This document shows positions 59,381-64,000 of a stretch of 64,000 nt of DNA, one piece after another. The position numbers and the translations under genes are program-made. The DNA lies in the NCBI GenBank assembly GCA_039029395.1, contig JBCCGG010000024.1, forward strand, positions 26,206 to 90,205, in the 5' to 3' direction. Source of the DNA: JBCCGG01 sp039029395 (GTDB lineage: Bacteria > Pseudomonadota > Alphaproteobacteria > Kiloniellales > JAKSDN01). Positions within the stretch are counted from its first letter, which is position 1. The number at the start of each line of letters is the position of its first letter. The notes beneath the pieces were generated by a model. That model did not search any database. It worked only from the letters and a program-made list of their open reading frames with translations, and was not told the DNA's origin.

Positions 59381-60289
59381 ATGAAATACTACCATTACCT
59401 TTCGAAATCAAAAGTGGAGATGCTGCACTCGCAAACCAAGCGTGCGCGCCGGCCTATCTGGAAGCGCCTGTCGCCCAAGCTCCAATGGGGTGGCCTCACG
59501 CTATCGGGCGAGGTTGATCCGCCGGACCGGACTCTTATAGCCGAAACGGAACACGTTTTGGCGGAGCTCGAAACGCACGGTCTCTTGCGCGACATGGAAG
59601 AATTGTCCTCACCCGAAACCAACTGCTACTGGCGAAGTTTGAATGATTGGCGGCATGGGCTCTTCTAAGTTCGAACGGACGAGGGTGTACAACTCACTTA
59701 TCTTGTCTGGCGGAAGGAGGGGCGAGCGCTCGTGCTGCTGGCCGGGTCGCCCGAGCATTTGTTGGGTCACCATCAGGCCCGCGCCGGCGTCTCCACTTTG
59801 GCCAGCGGCGAGGCGGTAAGCATGATTGGCTCGGGAAATTTGTTCAAGGCCCTAGCGTTAGATGGCCGTGCAAGCGTCAGCCTTTCCGATGGGCCTTCGC
59901 GACTTGGCATCTCCGAAGACGCACACGATTTCCATCGAACCGCAATCTCCTGGCATTTTGCGAATGGCAACGAACTGGTCGGTGCGTCGCTAGCTCATTT
60001 CGCGCTTGAATACCTTGGCGCGCTGCCGCAAATGCGGCTGGAAACCGTGTTCAAGCTGTTCACATGTGAGCAAGCGCGTGGCTCAAGCTTTTTGGCTGAC
60101 CTCGACGAGGCGCTGAGCGGGCAACTGGCGAACATGAAGGCCGCGCCCGAACCCTGGTACTCAGAGTCCAACTGGATTGCGGAATGCGACAAGAGCTTTA
60201 GGCAGACCCTTATCAATGCGGAGCAGCATGGGCTTGGCGAAGTTTCGACCATGCTTGTGGGCTCGCCAATTTTTGCCGCGGTGCACTAA
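59381..60289 (+). pseudogene. DUF7019-like gene interrupted by an in-frame stop
   Basis: One reading frame runs from ATG 59381 to TAA 60287-60289 but is broken by TAA at 59666-59668 after 95 codons. Both halves look coding and stay in the same frame: the first begins MKYYHYLSKSKVEMLHSQ, and after the stop come LTYLVWRKEGRALVLLAGSP and EHLLGHHQARAGVSTLAS. This order resembles DUF7019 proteins (KYY-YLS-KV-ML and an LGGS-H-LG block). The intact protein would have about 301 residues plus the stop position. It is a single-mutation pseudogene, a read-through gene or a sequence error. Confidence 0.6.
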
Positions 60290-60390
60290 TTTCCTCTATT
60301 GCACCCAAAGAAAGAAATCTGCATATCGACGAACGCGGCAAGGATGCAGACGAGCGTCGTCCGCCCCAAGCAACCAATTGAGGGATCAAG

Positions 60391-60822
60391 ATGACCAAGC
60401 GAGGCCATTGTCTGTGCGGCAAGACGCGGTGGGCCTTTGAGGGCGATGTCACCTGGGCCTGCTACTGCCATTGCGACGATTGCCGGCGCAACTGTGCCGC
60501 GCCGCTGGTGGCGTGGCTCGGCGTCCCGGCCAAGAACTTCAAATGGCTGGGTGCCGCGCCGAAGACTTTGGAAAGCTCCAAAGGCGTAAGGCGGCACTTC
60601 TGCGCGACCTGCGGGTCCCCGATGGGGTTTGAAGCGGATCACTACCCGGGCGGAATGCACCTCTACGCCGCTTCCTTGGAAGACCCCGACGATTTCCAAC
60701 CGACCTTCCACGTGAACTATGAAAGCAAGTTGCCCTGGCTTCAGATCGATGACGATCTGCCGAAGTATAAGGGGACGTTGCTACAGTCACCGGAAGATCC
60801 GAAGGGTTACAAGGCGGAGTAA
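60391..60822 (+). CDS. GFA-family (CENP-V/GFA fold) zinc protein
   Basis: A 143-residue protein of the Gfa family, named for glutathione-dependent formaldehyde activation. The zinc ligands are in HCLCGKTRW, CYCHCDDCRRNC and FCATCGSPMGFE, in the usual order. Most members have no confirmed activity. A GGGATCAAG sequence lies before ATG 60391. It stands alone. Confidence 0.87.
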   Translation: MTKRGHCLCGKTRWAFEGDVTWACYCHCDDCRRNCAAPLVAWLGVPAKNFKWLGAAPKTLESSKGVRRHFCATCGSPMGFEADHYPGGMHLYAASLEDPDDFQPTFHVNYESKLPWLQIDDDLPKYKGTLLQSPEDPKGYKAE

Positions 60823-60937
60823 GCGCGGGCCGACGTCCGACGTAAGTCGCACCTCCCGTCGCCAAACGCAGCACAGGGTGTTTTGACTCAACAGAGGCAA
60901 TGTTCTTTGCCCGCTCTCCGGCATGGCTGTTGCGACC

Positions 60938-61357
60938 TCACTCCCGAAACCGATCGTGTGGAATGACAGCCGTTGCAACCAGCTCTACAAGAAGGTCTTG
61001 CTCCCAGATTTTCGCAACTTGGATGCCAACCGTGGCGGGGCCAAAACCCTCGTTCAAAATGTTGCGGCGCACTTCCGTGATTGCGTCCCGATCCTCCTCG
61101 CGAACGTAGAAGGTCGTCAGCGAGACGATGTCATCGAGCCTGCCGCCGGCCGCATGCAGAACCTTCTCAATGTTATCAAAAGCGGCTTTTGTCTGTGCCG
61201 CGGCATCACCCACATGCAGGACATTGAAGTCCGCGTCCCAAGCGACTTGCCCGCTTAGATGAACACGCCGACCGTCCGGTTCCGCCACGGCTTGGCTCAT
61301 GGGGTAGCCCGGGCTGCGCCAGACTTCGTTGCTATTGATGTTGACGCGCTTTCTCAT
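60938..61357 (-). CDS. RidA-family protein
   Basis: A 139-residue member of the YjgF/YER057c/UK114 family. VHLSGQVAWDADFNVLHVGD, then QTKAAFDNIEKVLHAAGGRL, FYVREEDRDAITEVRRNILN and PATVGIQVAKIWEQDLLVEL are family blocks; the Arg that deaminates enamine/imine intermediates in RidA is not in the expected position, so it may be a Rid-like subgroup. GGAGG 8 bases before ATG 61357 sets the start. PLP enzymes nearby make enamine damage control plausible but unproven. Confidence 0.85.
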   Translation of the reverse strand: MRKRVNINSNEVWRSPGYPMSQAVAEPDGRRVHLSGQVAWDADFNVLHVGDAAAQTKAAFDNIEKVLHAAGGRLDDIVSLTTFYVREEDRDAITEVRRNILNEGFGPATVGIQVAKIWEQDLLVELVATAVIPHDRFRE

Positions 61358-61595
61358 GATGCAGATCCTCCAACTCACCTGATCTGCCAAAACTAAGCGT
61401 GTGTTTGAAAAGCGATCAACTCAATAAAAGTGAGTCTGCCTTGCCACGCGCTGTTGATCGAAAGGCGTGCGAAGCGGACCTTGAGGCTTGAACCCGTACT
61501 TCCCTTCTAGGCTGGTTTTCCCATGGTGCGGATAGCTTTGGGCTGTCCGCCGGGGGGCCAGAAAAGGAAAAGTCGTGTGTTTGAGAAACCGCAGC

Positions 61596-63170
61596 TCAAT
61601 CCAGCGCCTTGGTTTTCAGGAACTCGATGCCCTCGTTCCTCTTACTCTCGTAGTCGAGCTCCCAGGCGCTCGCCGGCAGGAAGGCGAGCTTGTCGTCGCC
61701 GTCGTGCACCACGCTCGCGCCGTGCGCCTTGACGAAGGCCTTCAAGTCCGCCTCGTCGGCGGCGCGCAGCCAGCGGGCTGTGAAGTAGGGCACCGGCTCG
61801 AAGGTGATCTCGATCTTGTACTCCTGGCGCGCCCGCTCGACGATCACGTCGAACTGCAGCTGGCCGATCACGCCGACGATCCACTGGGCGCCGATGGTCG
61901 GCTTGAAGACCTGGATCAGGCCCTCCTCGGCGAAATCCATGAGCGCCCGGCGCAGCTGCTTGAGCTTGGTCGTGTCCTTCAGGAAGACCCGGCGCAGAAG
62001 CTCCGGCGCGAAGGCGGGCAAGCCGGTGAAGCGCAGGCGCTCACCCTCGGTGAAGGTGTCGCCGACCCGGATCGTGCCGTGGTTGGGCAGGCCGACGATG
62101 TCGCCGGGCCCGGCGTCCTCGGCGATCGTGCGGTCGCGTGCCAGGAAGAAGATCGGGCTGTGCACCATGACGTCCTTGCCGGTGCGCACCTGGCGCAGCT
62201 TCATGCCCCGCTTGAAGTGGCCCGAACAGACTCGCAGGAAAGCGACCCGGTCCCGGTGGTTCTTGTCCATGTTGGCCTGGACCTTGAAGACGAAGCCGGT
62301 GACCGGCCCCTCGTCGGGCTCCACCAGACGGGACTCCGAGGGGCTTGGGCGCGGCGGCGGGGCGTTGTGGGCGATCAGGTCCAACAGCGCGCCGACGCCA
62401 AAATCCTTGAGCGCGCTGCCGAACACCACCGGCGTCAGGTTGCCCTCCTGATAGGGTGCGGCCTCGAAGGGGTGGTAGCCGGCGGCGGCCAGCTCGATCT
62501 CCTCGCGCGCGGTTTCCAGAACCGGCGCCTTGACCGCCTGGTCGAGCTGGGGGTCGTCGAGCCCGCTGCAGGCGACCGCCTGGTCGCAGGCGCCGCCGGG
62601 GCCCTTGGAGGAGGTCAGGAAGCGGTTGCCGGCCAGGTCGTAGCAGCCGGCGAAGTCGACCCCCATGCCGACCGGCCAGACCACCGGCGCGATGTCCAGC
62701 TGCAGGGTGTCCTGGATCTCGTCGAGCAGCTCGAAGGGGCTGCGGGATTCCCGGTCCAGCTTGTTGACGAAGGTCATGATCGGGATGTCGCGCAGGCGGC
62801 AGACCTCGAAAAGCTTCTTGGTCTGGCTCTCGATGCCCTTGGCGGCGTCGATCACCATGATGGCCGAATCGACCGCGGTCAGCGTGCGGTAGGTGTCTTC
62901 GGAGAAATCTTCGTGGCCGGGCGTGTCCAGCAGGTTGAAGACCAGGCCGTCGTGCTCGAAGGTCATGACCGAGGAGGTCACCGAGATGCCCCGGTCCTGC
63001 TCGATCTTCATCCAGTCCGAGCGCGCGCGCCGGCGGTCGCCCCGGGCCTTGACGTCGCCGGCCAAGTGGATCGCGCCGCCGGCCAGCAACAGGCGCTCGG
63101 TCAAGGTGGTCTTGCCGGCGTCCGGGTGAGAGATGATCGCGAAGGTGCGGCGGGAGGCGGCTTGGGACAT
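61596..63170 (-). CDS. prfC: Peptide chain release factor 3
   Basis: A 524-residue translational GTPase that removes RF1 and RF2 from the ribosome after termination. G1 is SHPDAGKTTLTE, switch I ends with EQDRGISVTSSVM, G3 is LLDTPGHEDFSEDTYRTL and G4 is FVNKLDRESR. Domain II and the C-terminal domain III (GVIGQLQFDVIVERARQEYK) are complete. The length equals that of E. coli RF3 within a few residues. It starts at ATG 63170. Confidence 0.97.
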   Translation of the reverse strand: MSQAASRRTFAIISHPDAGKTTLTERLLLAGGAIHLAGDVKARGDRRRARSDWMKIEQDRGISVTSSVMTFEHDGLVFNLLDTPGHEDFSEDTYRTLTAVDSAIMVIDAAKGIESQTKKLFEVCRLRDIPIMTFVNKLDRESRSPFELLDEIQDTLQLDIAPVVWPVGMGVDFAGCYDLAGNRFLTSSKGPGGACDQAVACSGLDDPQLDQAVKAPVLETAREEIELAAAGYHPFEAAPYQEGNLTPVVFGSALKDFGVGALLDLIAHNAPPPRPSPSESRLVEPDEGPVTGFVFKVQANMDKNHRDRVAFLRVCSGHFKRGMKLRQVRTGKDVMVHSPIFFLARDRTIAEDAGPGDIVGLPNHGTIRVGDTFTEGERLRFTGLPAFAPELLRRVFLKDTTKLKQLRRALMDFAEEGLIQVFKPTIGAQWIVGVIGQLQFDVIVERARQEYKIEITFEPVPYFTARWLRAADEADLKAFVKAHGASVVHDGDDKLAFLPASAWELDYESKRNEGIEFLKTKALD

Positions 63171-63240
63171 GCTCTGACCAAATCAAACATCGCGGCTGCG
63201 GGGCCGACTGGTAAAGCCTGCGGCCAAGCCGGTCAACGGC

Positions 63241-63846
63241 TTAGCGCCGGATCTCCCGCAGCACGGCGCAGTCCCGGCCGCGCGGGCCATAAACCATGAG
63301 CGGCGCCACCGGGAAGGGCGGGCAGGCGACCAGCAGCACATTGGTCGCGTCTTCCTCCTCGCCGAGGCGCTGGCGAACCGCGAGCGCATCGGGCCGGCGG
63401 GCCAGCAACCCAGGCAAGTAGGCGGCGGCCGCCTTGTGCTTGGGCACCACATCGCCGGCCGTGGCGCCCGTAACCCGGAGCCGCAGGGGCGCAATCTCCA
63501 GCGCGGCCTCGCCCTCGGCCAGGTGGGCAGTGACATGGTCGAGTGTGTGGTCGCCGGGTCGCCCGGCCCAGGCCTCGGCCTTCTCCGCGGCGGCTTCCAA
63601 GGCGCGGCCGGCCGCCGTGCCGAGCGCGTCAAGGTCACCACGGGCGAGGCCGTCGCAGGGTTCCGCCTCGCCATGCCCAAGGCGCGCGATGCAGAGGCTG
63701 TGGCGGTAGAGGAAGAAGTTGACCGCCCCGGCGGCGGGCCGGGCGCGCACCAGGAGGCTGCCGCCGGGCCAGGCGACCACGGTCTCCTCGGCGCCGTCGC
63801 TGAACACAAGTGCGTCGCCGGGTTTGAGGGCGGCGGTCAGGTCCAT
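63241..63846 (-). CDS. Hypothetical protein, 201 residues
   Basis: A soluble protein from ATG 63846. It has a beta-rich N-terminus (LKPGDALVFSDGAEETVVAW), a central helical stretch (ALGTAAGRALEAAAEKAEAW) and GATAGDVVPKHKAAAAYLPG near the C-terminus. No family or motif was recognised. It lies upstream of prfC on the same strand, 70 bases from it, so co-transcription is possible. Confidence 0.62.
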   Translation of the reverse strand: MDLTAALKPGDALVFSDGAEETVVAWPGGSLLVRARPAAGAVNFFLYRHSLCIARLGHGEAEPCDGLARGDLDALGTAAGRALEAAAEKAEAWAGRPGDHTLDHVTAHLAEGEAALEIAPLRLRVTGATAGDVVPKHKAAAAYLPGLLARRPDALAVRQRLGEEEDATNVLLVACPPFPVAPLMVYGPRGRDCAVLREIRR

Positions 63847-63922
63847 GGATCAAGTCCGTGCTGGCGTTTCCTTCGAAGGCTTGCGAATAATGTGCGGTCG
63901 AACCAAGGAGGCTGCAAGGCGC

Positions 63923-64000
63923 ATGGACCAAGCCACCCCAAAGAGCGTCGGCGACCGCCAGGCCAAGGCCTTCCGCTTTTTCGACAATCGGGAAAAGTAC
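63923..64000 (+). CDS. Start of an unidentified gene (3' truncated by window)
   Basis: ATG 63923 opens a frame that runs to the window end (26 codons, MDQATPKSVGDRQAKAFRFF and onward). AAGGAGG lies 12 bases upstream. The divergent position relative to the 63241 gene supports a real start. Too little is visible to assign a family. Confidence 0.55.
   Translation, partial: MDQATPKSVGDRQAKAFRFFDNREKY

Noticed and set aside
61575..63299. 574-codon plus-strand frame opposite prfC
   Set aside because: Release factor 3 is unmistakable on the other strand.

Overview
The window reads as chromosomal DNA of a GC-rich Gram-negative bacterium, most likely an alphaproteobacterium of the Rhodospirillales/Kiloniellales type. 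The evidence is indirect: a type II secretion system (T2SS), outer-membrane-style lipoproteins, DUF2165, DUF1326 and PAS_5-like proteins, and a few TTAA-N7-TTAA motifs that resemble CtrA sites. No rRNA, phage, transposon or CRISPR array was seen. Family names below come from reading the proteins and were not checked by database search.

Left part (1-20 kb): the end of a urease GTPase gene (ureG), three methyltransferase-type genes, an amidase-sulfotransferase-DUF2165 run, a K+/H+ antiporter, an acyl-CoA synthetase, a GNAT protein, an orphan branched-chain amino acid-type binding protein, DUF1326, an isochorismatase-like hydrolase, a fasciclin lipoprotein, a creatinase-like M24 protein, a low-GC HEAT-like gene, a cyclic-nucleotide-binding protein, a D-2-hydroxyacid dehydrogenase, a patatin lipoprotein and a JmjC/RoxA-type oxygenase.

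Middle (20-36 kb): small unknown proteins, a run of three hairpins, an exported animal-type haem peroxidase beside two small secreted proteins, an MDR oxidoreductase, a coiled-coil membrane protein, an orphan TAXI binding protein with a twin-CX3C tail, a candidate small RNA with a strong terminator, a PEP-CTERM protein, tRNA-Asn, an exported PA14 / family 5 binding protein / FecR set, an IPNS-type dioxygenase, a 29-residue membrane peptide, tRNA-Cys and a protein with NPDV-type repeats.

T2SS (36.4-50.3 kb): gspK, gspO, then a three-gene insertion (MFS transporter; cupin and PAS genes on the other strand), then gspE-F-G-H-I-J and, after a short AT-rich gap, gspL-M-N/C-D. Most junctions overlap or nearly so. 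Together the products should form an ATPase-driven pseudopilus, the enzyme that matures it, and a lipoprotein secretin that exports folded proteins across the outer membrane.

Right part (50-64 kb): small membrane and periplasmic proteins, then a candidate catabolic cluster (Asp/Glu racemase-maleate isomerase-like enzyme, CGNR zinc-finger regulator, class III aminotransferase, fold-II PLP lyase) with a repeated TGTAACCA operator, a secreted alpha/beta hydrolase, a DUF7019-like gene broken by an in-frame stop, a GFA protein, RidA, release factor 3 and two unrecognised genes, the last cut by the window edge.
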